The translations under genes were made by a program, and so were the position numbers. From UBA12018 sp051656605 (GTDB lineage: Bacteria; Bacteroidota; Bacteroidia; Bacteroidales; CAMTPD01), in contig JBOGCF010000056.1 of assembly GCA_051656605.1 (NCBI GenBank), forward strand, positions 186,001-250,000: a stretch of DNA of 64,000 nucleotides, given 5' to 3'. Numbering within the stretch: position 1 is the first letter of the stretch; every line of letters starts with the position of its first letter. The notes under the pieces were generated by a model, which worked only from the letters and a program-made list of their open reading frames with translations, was not told the DNA's origin and did not search any database. Positions 1-7,640 of this stretch are shown here, piece by piece.

Positions 1-2
1 AC

Positions 3-2078
3 AAATACCCGCAAAATCGGAAATTAGAGAAGAAAGCTAAGAAGGTAAACTTAAAGTTTTATCCTGAAGGAGGTAGTTGTGTAGAAGGTGTGTCTTCTCG
101 AGTGGCTTTTGAAGCAACGGATGCATATGGGAATCCTTTGGAAGTATCAGGTGTGGTTGTTAATAAAAAAGGCACAACTCAATGTGTATTTGCTACTTTA
201 CATGAAGGGAAAGGAGTTTTTTCCTATATTCCAAATGGTGAAAGGTGTAAAGCGGTGGTGACCATTGATTCTAAAAACTATGATTTTGATTTGCCTGATC
301 CGCTGAAGCAGGGTTATGTATTGCGGGTGGATAACTTATTAGATTCAGATAGTGTTCAGATTCAAGTACAGAAGAATGCTCAAACTCCGGCTGCTGTTTT
401 GGGACTAGTTATGGTTGGACATGGAAGATTATCTAATTATTGCTTGGTTAATGTTGAGAATGAAGATGCTGTTTGTTTTAAGTTGCCTAAACGTAATATG
501 GATTCCGGTGTGCAGCAGATTATATTGTTCGATATGAATGGGGAAATTGTAGCGGATCGGTTGATTTTTGAGAGAGAGAAAGCTTTATTGTCGATTCACG
601 TTGAGAAAAACAAAGACTATTATCTTCCTTATGATTCTGTTCGTTTAGAGTTTGCGGTTAAAGATGCAAAGGGAACACCTTCAGTAGCTCCATTGTCTGT
701 TTCGGTACGGGATGGAAAGGAGGAAGTTAGCAGCCGATGTTCGCTGTTAGCAGACTTATTGCTAATGTCTGAAATTAAAGGTTATGTGCGTAATCCGTTT
801 TATTACTTTGAGTCAAATGATTCGGTTCGTAACAATGCGTTAGATTTACTATTGATGGTGCAGGGGTGGCGTAGGTATGATTGGAACGGTTGGTCGAATA
901 TGACGCATGCAAATGTAAAGTATATGCCTGAACAGGGAATAGAAGTGCATGGACAGGTGGTTTCGATGGTAAGAAGTAAACCTAAGCCAAATGTGCAGGT
1001 TTCGCTGTTTTTGGCAAAGCCCGCGGAGGAAGATTCGATTCCTCAAACATCTGCATTTGATATCTTTGAGACAGATAGTTTGGGCCATTTTAGTTTCACG
1101 ACCAAAACGCATGGCAAATGCAATATGATCTTATCTGTAATGGAGAAAGGAAAGATGAAGGATCATCGGATTATTTTGGATCGTGTATTTAGTCCGGAGC
1201 CTAAAGTATATTCATTAGCCGAGATGCAAGTGGAGGTTGACAATGTTCGTGCTGCGGCGGAAAAGATCGATAACTATTTAGCAGATACAATGATTGTAGA
1301 AGATCAAAGCTATGAACAGTTTATGAAGCGATACGAAGATTCTTTGTCTAGGAGGGGCGTTCGAGAGAAGATTCATCGGTTAAGTGAAGTGGTTGTAAAA
1401 GCAAAGAAAAGAGATCGAGCTCAAGAGGTATTTGAAGCACGATCTAAATCAATAGCTTACTATGATGTTGCCTCTGAAATCGATGATGTAAAAGATCGTA
1501 ATAAATATATAGGTAATGATATTCATGAATTGGTAATGAATATAAACTCTAATTTCTATCGGGTATATTCTAAAGGTGATGAATATTTGAAGTATAAAGG
1601 AAGTCTTCCTTTGTTTGTTATCAATTATGAAACAACGGAGGCTACCGAAATGGACTATAATAAATACAAGCTGATCAATCTCGAGGCTATCAAATCCATT
1701 TATATCAACGAAGAGTTTTCGACAAAATGTAGATATGCTGATCCGAGAATATCGCCGATGGATATTGATGATCTTTATAGTTGTGTGGTACTTATCGAAA
1801 CATTTCCGGAAGGTGAGATCCCTGTAAAAGGGGGAAAGGGTGTACGTAAAACTTGGTTGGAAGGGTATAGCCAGGTTAAGGAGTTTTATCAACCGGATTA
1901 TACTGTATTGCCTAAAGAAGAAGACTATCGTAGAACATTGTATTGGAATCCGGAGTTGGTGCCCGATGAGAATGGAGTCGCAGTTGTATCATTCTTTAAT
2001 AATAGCAGTTGTAAACAATTAAAGATTACGGCCGAAACGATTTCAGAAGATGGACGTATTGGTGTTTATACTGAATAA
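3..2078 (+). CDS. MG2/TonB-plug type envelope protein, 5'-truncated by the window
   Basis: The reading frame is open from base 3, so the gene starts outside the window; the GTG at 90 is only the first start-like codon. Near the visible N-terminus is FYPEGGSCVEG, the hallmark of large Bacteroidota proteins with alpha-2-macroglobulin MG2-like beta domains, followed by several beta-sandwich segments. The last third (LSEVVVKAKKRDR, then NINSNFYRVYSKGD) resembles a TonB-receptor plug without a barrel. These proteins are thought to sit in the periplasm or outer membrane; their substrate is unknown. The gene ends at TAA 2076-2078, directly before a terminator hairpin. Family placement is fairly secure, function is not. 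Confidence 0.8.
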   Translation, partial: KYPQNRKLEKKAKKVNLKFYPEGGSCVEGVSSRVAFEATDAYGNPLEVSGVVVNKKGTTQCVFATLHEGKGVFSYIPNGERCKAVVTIDSKNYDFDLPDPLKQGYVLRVDNLLDSDSVQIQVQKNAQTPAAVLGLVMVGHGRLSNYCLVNVENEDAVCFKLPKRNMDSGVQQIILFDMNGEIVADRLIFEREKALLSIHVEKNKDYYLPYDSVRLEFAVKDAKGTPSVAPLSVSVRDGKEEVSSRCSLLADLLLMSEIKGYVRNPFYYFESNDSVRNNALDLLLMVQGWRRYDWNGWSNMTHANVKYMPEQGIEVHGQVVSMVRSKPKPNVQVSLFLAKPAEEDSIPQTSAFDIFETDSLGHFSFTTKTHGKCNMILSVMEKGKMKDHRIILDRVFSPEPKVYSLAEMQVEVDNVRAAAEKIDNYLADTMIVEDQSYEQFMKRYEDSLSRRGVREKIHRLSEVVVKAKKRDRAQEVFEARSKSIAYYDVASEIDDVKDRNKYIGNDIHELVMNINSNFYRVYSKGDEYLKYKGSLPLFVINYETTEATEMDYNKYKLINLEAIKSIYINEEFSTKCRYADPRISPMDIDDLYSCVVLIETFPEGEIPVKGGKGVRKTWLEGYSQVKEFYQPDYTVLPKEEDYRRTLYWNPELVPDENGVAVVSFFNNSSCKQLKITAETISEDGRIGVYTE

Positions 2079-2081
2079 GAA

Positions 2082-2120
2082 AAAAGCCGGAACCCTTAAT
2101 ACAAAGGACTTCCGGCTTTT
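2082..2120. terminator. Bidirectional intrinsic terminator
   Basis: An 11-bp perfect stem, AAAAGCCGGAA (2082-2092) with TTCCGGCTTTT (2110-2120), encloses a 17-nt loop. It lies between the convergent MG2-type gene and the hemerythrin gene, and the A/T ends of the stem supply a U-tract in both directions. Confidence 0.85.
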
Positions 2121-2136
2121 AGGATTTCTTATAGTC

Positions 2137-2679
2137 TTATTCATTTATGCGTTGCTGCAGCTTGATCGCTTGCTTGAATAACACATCATTTTCGAGGTGT
2201 ATGTGTCTCAATGTATTTTCTTGAAAGGCCTCGAGTCGTTGATACAGATTCTTATACGATGTACAAGCATCTGTAGGTGCAGTATACTTGTTTGTTATTT
2301 CCTCTAAACGAGCCAGAAGTGATTGAACTTCTTCATGATCATGTTCCATCGCATTAATTGGGTTTTGTACGTTGCCAAAACAACTTTGCGGAAGAGTAGC
2401 TCCCGTATTTTGTGCACTTTCCATTGCTTCAATGTATGGAAATAAGATGCGTTCTTCTTTCATCTGATGTACATCCATATCTGCCATAATCAGATTTACA
2501 ATGGATGCAACCTCATTAAGTTCTGAATGTGTATTACCATGTATGTGATTCACTTTTTCGACCAAAGCAATGAGTTCCGGACTTTCTTTTCGTACATATG
2601 CATGATGTTCTGTCAAAATCAGTTCGATCAAAGCTGATGATTGCAAAAGTGTATAGTCTGTTTTATTATTTAGTATCAT
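2137..2679 (-). CDS. Hemerythrin-domain protein of the RIC (iron-sulfur cluster repair) type
   Basis: A 180-residue protein with a four-helix hemerythrin pattern of iron ligands: LTEHHAYV early, DMDVHQMKEE in the middle, MEHDHEEV, and HIHLENDVLF near the end. This spacing matches the C-terminal domain of YtfE/ScdA/RIC proteins, which repair Fe-S clusters or deliver iron after nitric-oxide or oxidative damage. The usual N-terminal ScdA_N (DUF542) domain with its cysteine is missing or reduced to about 20 residues, so this is a short form. It is transcribed alone or at the end of the downstream-facing cluster; 110 bp separate it from the nitroreductase gene. A TAnnTTTG box and a GTAAC-N4-GTTAC palindrome precede it, which suggests control by a CRP/FNR-family regulator. 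Confidence 0.85.
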   Translation of the reverse strand: MILNNKTDYTLLQSSALIELILTEHHAYVRKESPELIALVEKVNHIHGNTHSELNEVASIVNLIMADMDVHQMKEERILFPYIEAMESAQNTGATLPQSCFGNVQNPINAMEHDHEEVQSLLARLEEITNKYTAPTDACTSYKNLYQRLEAFQENTLRHIHLENDVLFKQAIKLQQRINE

Positions 2680-2709
2680 AGCGGTATTTGTTTGTTCTTT
2701 TTATATGTG

Positions 2710-2755
2710 CAAAGATAAACGCATGTGAGTACGCAAAGCTGTAACATTAGTTACA
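2710..2755 (-). promoter_or_regulatory. Promoter and CRP/FNR-type site of the hemerythrin gene
   Basis: On the minus strand TATCTTTG (2710-2717) matches the Bacteroides -7 consensus TAnnTTTG exactly, with a TTTG element 16 nt upstream (2734-2737). Just beyond lies TGTAAC-ATTA-GTTACA (2740-2755), a 6+4+6 inverted repeat centred about 43 nt before the inferred transcription start, the usual distance for an activating CRP/FNR-family dimer. Which regulator binds is inference. Confidence 0.6.
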
Positions 2756-2789
2756 CACGATACTAAATAATTCGAAAAAGAGTCATCGA

Positions 2790-3653
2790 TTACAGTTGAG
2801 AAAGTTTGATTTCCTCTTTATCGATGTAGTTTGGAAAGCGGAAGGCAGGCATTCCTAGTGCCATCGCAGCATGTATTTTGCCATTAATACCAAGCATTTG
2901 TGCCAACTTATCACCTCCCGGTTGTGTTGTCGCTGAGCAAACAAATCCCATATAGAATTGATTGATACCTAAACTTTCGGCCATAAGGGATCCGTTTTGA
3001 TAGGCTAGGTTTGAGTCTTGACAGCCAAAACGGCATTTCTTTGGGGTGTGAATAAGAATTGCAGCCGTAGCTCCACGCAATATAAGATCGTTGCCTTGAG
3101 CATGTTGCTCCATCAATCGGTGGAATGTAGGAACGTATTTATAGGCATCGGGCATAACTCGCTTTAGTAATGGTCGTAAGAATGGATTCTCTAGTTTTTT
3201 TATTGCATCACTAAAGATACCAATGGTAAAGTCTGTGATTTGTTTGAGTTTTTCAGGATCTGTAACTAGCGTGAATGAAACTTGCTGTAGGTTACTTGCT
3301 GTAGGCGCACGGTGTGCTGCTTCGAGTATGAGGTTGAGATTCTCTTGGGGTATCGGCTTTTTAGAAAAGGCACGATTAGAGCGACGAGCCCGAGTTAATA
3401 AAAGCATTTGCTCAGGAGTTGGCATTTGTGCATAGTCGATTGGGTGTACTTTGCTCGCCGGAAATGTTAGGTGAATGACAGAGTTTGTAGGGCATACAGC
3501 CACACAATGCCCACACTGAATGCAGTCGTCTATATGCTCAGGTATTACTTCTCCGCCTTTTGTGGCTTGAGTGAAAATTAATGATGGGCATACCTTAACG
3601 CATTTGCCACATTTGATACATGTAGCTTGATCTATGGAAAGGAGTGTATTCAT
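2790..3653 (-). CDS. Nitroreductase with N-terminal 2[4Fe-4S] ferredoxin domain
   Basis: Residues 1-60 contain two complete C-x2-C-x2-C-x3-C clusters (Cys12/15/18/22 and Cys44/47/50/54), a bacterial ferredoxin module. Residues 85-270 are a nitroreductase domain (RRSNRAFSKKPIP, then AAHRAPTASNLQ) that should bind FMN. Such fusions are predicted FMN oxidoreductases receiving electrons internally from the ferredoxin part; the natural substrate is unknown. The product is cytosolic, with no signal peptide. The gene is the last of a tight minus-strand series, 21 bp after the metallo-beta-lactamase-fold gene. Confidence 0.88.
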   Translation of the reverse strand: MNTLLSIDQATCIKCGKCVKVCPSLIFTQATKGGEVIPEHIDDCIQCGHCVAVCPTNSVIHLTFPASKVHPIDYAQMPTPEQMLLLTRARRSNRAFSKKPIPQENLNLILEAAHRAPTASNLQQVSFTLVTDPEKLKQITDFTIGIFSDAIKKLENPFLRPLLKRVMPDAYKYVPTFHRLMEQHAQGNDLILRGATAAILIHTPKKCRFGCQDSNLAYQNGSLMAESLGINQFYMGFVCSATTQPGGDKLAQMLGINGKIHAAMALGMPAFRFPNYIDKEEIKLSQL

Positions 3654-3674
3654 GTTGTAAAGATGTTTCGATAA

Positions 3675-4517
3675 TTAATAAATAGAGAAACCACTATGAA
3701 AAGTTTCGAGTTTGATGTGCTTTGATAATGCAGCAATAGCATCAGACCCAGTGCAGTGTCCGGTAACGATTCGAATCTCTGGTGCTAGGCTTTTAAGTTG
3801 TGACGCCAATTGATCAAAGTCTGAATCTTGCTCTAAATGTTGTCCTGGTCTTGCGTTTGGAAAATGCAATCCTCCAATAAATGTGTTGATTGGAAGCATC
3901 GGATTTAGTTGTTTAACACTATCAATGATATTTAGGAAGCCGTTGTGTGAACATGCAGATAAAATTGTTTGTGTATCGTTGTTGGTAAGAACAACTGCAA
4001 GCTCATGATTGAAAGAATCCAGAACTAATAAGTTTCCTTTTCGGTCGCTTTGTTTCATAACAGCATTTCCTTTCGGGCAAGGGTAGTGGCCTTTGTTGCA
4101 AGAAACGATTGTTATGCCAAGAGCTATTTCTTCCGTTTTTGAGATGTCATAAAAACGACTAGGTGCATTACAGATACAGTCGAAATCGATTGATATTTCT
4201 CGTTGAGACCCCGAGTTGAATGAATAGCAACGGGTGTTTTTAGCTTTGTCAGAAAGATATATTTTAGCTTTATCATTTACTTGTAGAAAAGCTTGTAACC
4301 CACCTGTATGATCGTCGTGTAAATGTGATAAAATAAGAGCGTCAACATCAGATATGTCTATGCCTAACGTTTTTGCATTTTCAATAAATAAATGAGAAGC
4401 GCCTGTATCGTATAGATATTTTTTGCCATCTTTCTCGAAATAAATAGATAACCCATGCTCGCAAGTAAGTGTGTTGTTTGCATCGCCGGTATTATCTATT
4501 AATATTGTTATTCTCAT
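3675..4517 (-). CDS. Metallo-beta-lactamase fold hydrolase
   Basis: A 280-residue protein with the diagnostic HxHxDH motif (SHLHDDHTGG; His65, His67, Asp69, His70) and later metal-site histidines in SACSHNGF, GGLHFP and VTGHCTG. The length and the histidine pattern suit the subgroup annotated as 7,8-dihydropterin-6-methyl-4-(beta-D-ribofuranosyl)aminobenzene-5'-phosphate synthase-like, a family whose real substrates are largely unproven. There is no signal peptide. It sits between a 6-TM protein gene (25 bp upstream) and the ferredoxin-nitroreductase gene (21 bp downstream), so the three are probably co-transcribed. Confidence 0.85.
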   Translation of the reverse strand: MRITILIDNTGDANNTLTCEHGLSIYFEKDGKKYLYDTGASHLFIENAKTLGIDISDVDALILSHLHDDHTGGLQAFLQVNDKAKIYLSDKAKNTRCYSFNSGSQREISIDFDCICNAPSRFYDISKTEEIALGITIVSCNKGHYPCPKGNAVMKQSDRKGNLLVLDSFNHELAVVLTNNDTQTILSACSHNGFLNIIDSVKQLNPMLPINTFIGGLHFPNARPGQHLEQDSDFDQLASQLKSLAPEIRIVTGHCTGSDAIAALSKHIKLETFHSGFSIY

Positions 4518-4542
4518 GATTGATAGGTGTTTTTATTTGTCG

Positions 4543-5427
4543 CTAAATGTTTCGCAAACATTTTTTATCATACAAACGATAGATGCCCAGCATTATAACT
4601 CCGAATGAAACAGCAAGAAGAACCATCCCTGTAAAAGCAATACCAGTGTAGGAAAATGAGATCTTTAGAAGGGTAGTTGAGATGATAAAAGAAGAGTTGC
4701 GTATAACAATGCTAAATTGATCAGTCACATACATGATAAATAGAAGAAGGAAAACTTCGCTTAGAATCAATGTTGTGAAGAATAAATTGTAGAATGTATG
4801 GTTTAACTTCTTTAATATCACAAATATTTCCTCTATACTATGGATATCTCCAAAAGAATAAATTGCACTGTAAATTAATAGTCCGACAAATATGAATATA
4901 AGTAATAAGCTAACGACTTTTTTTATATACATATATTGGGTAACGTGCTTTTTCATATTTGCAGATGCAGGATACTCTGTCGAACCTTTTCCCGACATTT
5001 GATAAAAAACAAAGACCAAAAGAAAAAGCAGAGCAATACCTCCAAGCTTGACAATAAAGGTAATTGTCTGATCTCCGAATACAGAAAAGTCGAACTTCCG
5101 GTAGGATATATCTTCAAACACACTTCGTATGAGAATTAACGTAATAATTTCATACTGCTTTCCAATATACTCGGTCATTGATCGTTTGAGATAATATACC
5201 AAGAGGTATACTTCATAAAGCAATATAATCGTGAATGGAGTATATAATGCACCAATCAAGCTAGTAGATAGTTGATACTGGGTCATTAGAATTCCAAGAT
5301 GTAGTAGAAAGCTACAAAGAGATAGTAAAATAATTAAGCGCTCAAAGCGTTCTTTCGAGCGGTGTGATAGAAATATGGAATGTATCTTATTTAGCTTTCT
5401 TGCAAAAATATTCGGATTATCCGGCAT
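4543..5427 (-). CDS. Integral membrane protein, about six TM segments, function unknown
   Basis: This 294-residue protein is not recognised. Hydrophobic segments near residues 30-48, 57-80, 123-145, 170-192, 212-236 and 262-284 predict about six membrane spans, with a basic N-terminus (RKLNK, RSKERFERL). Between spans 2 and 3 is an amphipathic stretch, KRSMTEYIGKQYE, reminiscent of the linker after small voltage-sensor-like modules, but the match is weak. As first gene of the presumed operon with the metallo-beta-lactamase-fold and nitroreductase genes it may work in the same process. Base composition is AT-rich, as is common for membrane protein genes. Confidence 0.65.
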   Translation of the reverse strand: MPDNPNIFARKLNKIHSIFLSHRSKERFERLIILLSLCSFLLHLGILMTQYQLSTSLIGALYTPFTIILLYEVYLLVYYLKRSMTEYIGKQYEIITLILIRSVFEDISYRKFDFSVFGDQTITFIVKLGGIALLFLLVFVFYQMSGKGSTEYPASANMKKHVTQYMYIKKVVSLLLIFIFVGLLIYSAIYSFGDIHSIEEIFVILKKLNHTFYNLFFTTLILSEVFLLLFIMYVTDQFSIVIRNSSFIISTTLLKISFSYTGIAFTGMVLLAVSFGVIMLGIYRLYDKKCLRNI

Positions 5428-5559
5428 TGTAATGATCTATTTTGTTATTACTTCAATTTAATAACAAAGATAATCACAGATTGATATATTTCGTATCTTA
5501 AAAAAGTTTGTACTGTTTATTTTTACGTTTATTCAGTAGTAATATCGACATTTATATTT

Positions 5560-6141
5560 CTATTTGTCATTTGCTTCGATATAACGAACTATACGACAGG
5601 GATTGCCTACAGCAACGCAATTAGCCGGTATTGATTTCGTTACAACGCTGCCAGCTCCAATTGTGGTATTGTCTCCAATTGTTACTCCTGGTAAGATTAT
5701 AGAGCCTCCGCCTATCCAAACATTTCGTCCAAGTGTTACCGGAGCCGTCAACGATTTCCAGAATGTACCATTTTGAGGAAGTCTTTCTTCCGGATTAACA
5801 GGATGATATACTGTATAGATGTGGGTTCCGGGTCCGATACCACAAGAGTCTCCAATTGTAATGAGGTTGCAGTCCAAGAAAACACAATTCATATTAATTT
5901 CCACATTTCGACCAAGATGTATGTTTTCTCCATAGTCGACAAAAAATGGTGCTGCAACCCAACAGTTTTCTTTTCTTGAGCCAAGGAGTTCGTCTAATAG
6001 GTTTGATATGTGTTGCGAGTCTTGTGTATCAGAAGCATTATAGGCTCGTTGTAATTCTTTGGCTTTGTGCCATCTCGAGATTAGTTCTGTATCTCCGGCA
6101 TCATATATTTCGCCAGCTAGCATTTTTTCTTTTTCTGTCAT
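5560..6141 (-). CDS. Sugar O-acetyltransferase, left-handed beta-helix family (Maa/NodL/LacA type)
   Basis: At 193 residues this matches the usual length of maltose/galactoside acetyltransferases. The N-terminus has the Mac domain (MTEKEKMLAGEIYDAGDTEL) and the rest is hexapeptide-repeat beta-helix, including GDSCGIGPGTHIYT, VWIGGGSIILPG and IGAGSVVTKSIPANCVAVGNP. The family transfers acetyl from acetyl-CoA to sugar hydroxyls in the cytosol; the His of YTVYHP is the expected catalytic base. It is flanked by an intergenic region on each side and is probably monocistronic. The physiological acceptor cannot be read from sequence. Confidence 0.9.
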   Translation of the reverse strand: MTEKEKMLAGEIYDAGDTELISRWHKAKELQRAYNASDTQDSQHISNLLDELLGSRKENCWVAAPFFVDYGENIHLGRNVEINMNCVFLDCNLITIGDSCGIGPGTHIYTVYHPVNPEERLPQNGTFWKSLTAPVTLGRNVWIGGGSIILPGVTIGDNTTIGAGSVVTKSIPANCVAVGNPCRIVRYIEANDK

Positions 6142-6216
6142 ATCGATTAGGTATTAATGATTTATACTTGGTTTGCATGGTCTTATTATAGATATGCGTG
6201 CGGCAAGATAATAAAA

Positions 6217-6256
6217 AAAGTCATGCAGAGCGAACAAATCAACGCTGCATGACTTT
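6217..6256 (-). terminator. Terminator of the RND efflux operon
   Basis: A 12-bp perfect stem, AAAGTCATGCAG (6217-6228) with CTGCATGACTTT (6245-6256), lies 25 nt after the stop of the outer-membrane factor gene. On the minus strand it is followed by a run of T, as expected for an intrinsic terminator. Confidence 0.85.
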
Positions 6257-6280
6257 AACCAAAATGAAGATTTCTATTTT

Positions 6281-7633
6281 TTAATATGTTCCTCCACCTA
6301 ATGCCTGATATAGAAATATAGAAGCACGGGCTTCGTTGTATATGTTTGATATTTGAGCAAAACGTGCACTTAAAAGAGTTTGCTCAGCAGTCAAAACCTC
6401 AAGATAGTTTGTGCTACCGTGTTCCATCAAAAGTTGAGTACTTTCAACAGCTCGCTTCAAAGATTCTATCTGTTTGCTGTAGAGTTCTTTCTTTGATTTT
6501 GCGGTCTCGAGTTGAGTAAAGGCATTGTTTACTTCAACACCTGCGTTGAGTAGCGTTTGATGGAATTGAAGTTGAGCAGCTTCGTATTGTGATTTTGCAA
6601 TTTTAAGACGTGCAACATTCTGGCCTTTGTTGAATAGAGGCTGAGTAAGCGATCCGATTGCGGAAAGCAAAACTTTACCGGGATTCACAATATAACCTCC
6701 TGCGCTATTGGTCCATCCGGCACTTCCGCCAATACGAATAGAGGGATAGAATGCACTGCGAGCTTCTCCTACAGAGTAGAAATACTGTGCAAGATTTTGT
6801 TCAGCACTACGCACATCCGGTCTTTTATGGAGTAACTGCAAAGGTATACCGATTGACAAATCAGTAGGTAATTTTAATTCACGAAGCTTTCCTCTTTGAA
6901 TGGTTTGAGGTGTTTCTGCAATGATTGAATTAATACTATTTTCAACTGTATTGATCTGTTCTTTTAGATCTTTGATTGATGTGCAAATGTTGTAATAGTT
7001 TGCTTCGGTTTGAGCAACTGCAGCTTCTGTATAAATACCTGCTTCCTTCATGGCCATTGCGACCTCTACACTTTCTTTCCATTTAGCTTCTGTTTCAACG
7101 GCCACAGCATGTTGCGCATCGAGCATAAGCAAAGTAAAGTATAGGTTGGATAAATTAGCGATAAGCTCGGTTTGCACGGCTTGAGCAAAATCTTCACTTT
7201 GTATCAAAGCTGATTGTGACTTTCGTTTTGCATTCAGAAGTCGTCCCCAAAAATCGATTTCCCAACTAGCAGAAACCGGAACAGAGTATATTTTTGAAGC
7301 AGCACTACCATCAAAACTACTGATAGTTCCATCAGCTCCTAAAGATAATGATGGAGCATAAGCCAGTTTTGAGGTCATTAAAGTTGCTTTTGCTTGATCA
7401 ATTCTCAAGCGAGCAATCTTTAGGTCTGTATTGTTTTTTAAAGCACTGTCAATTAATACTTGCAGATTTTGATCAGAAAGAATATCTCTCCAACTCATGT
7501 CTGCAATTGATGAAGTATCCTGACTGGTCACTCCATATAAATTGTCGGGTACTGTATTTGTTTGCTTATAGGGAGTGTATAAGCCACAACTCCCTAATGA
7601 AAGCAACAGTATAAAAAGTGATATGTGTTTCAT
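6281..7633 (-). CDS. RND efflux outer-membrane factor (TolC/OprM/NodT family lipoprotein)
   Basis: The start at 7633 is preferred over the upstream ATG at 7660 because MKHISLFILLLSLGSC is a clean lipoprotein signal ending in a lipobox (Cys16) that the longer form would mask. The mature protein has the two repeated helical-hairpin/beta modules of OprM-type channels; SWEIDFWGRL and the later SLTQPLFNKGQNVARL are typical. It should form the outer-membrane exit duct for the adaptor and pump encoded just upstream. The pump stop codon (7641-7643) lies 7 bp before this start, so the two genes are translationally close. Confidence 0.92.
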   Translation of the reverse strand: MKHISLFILLLSLGSCGLYTPYKQTNTVPDNLYGVTSQDTSSIADMSWRDILSDQNLQVLIDSALKNNTDLKIARLRIDQAKATLMTSKLAYAPSLSLGADGTISSFDGSAASKIYSVPVSASWEIDFWGRLLNAKRKSQSALIQSEDFAQAVQTELIANLSNLYFTLLMLDAQHAVAVETEAKWKESVEVAMAMKEAGIYTEAAVAQTEANYYNICTSIKDLKEQINTVENSINSIIAETPQTIQRGKLRELKLPTDLSIGIPLQLLHKRPDVRSAEQNLAQYFYSVGEARSAFYPSIRIGGSAGWTNSAGGYIVNPGKVLLSAIGSLTQPLFNKGQNVARLKIAKSQYEAAQLQFHQTLLNAGVEVNNAFTQLETAKSKKELYSKQIESLKRAVESTQLLMEHGSTNYLEVLTAEQTLLSARFAQISNIYNEARASIFLYQALGGGTY

Positions 7634-7640
7634 TGCTGAA

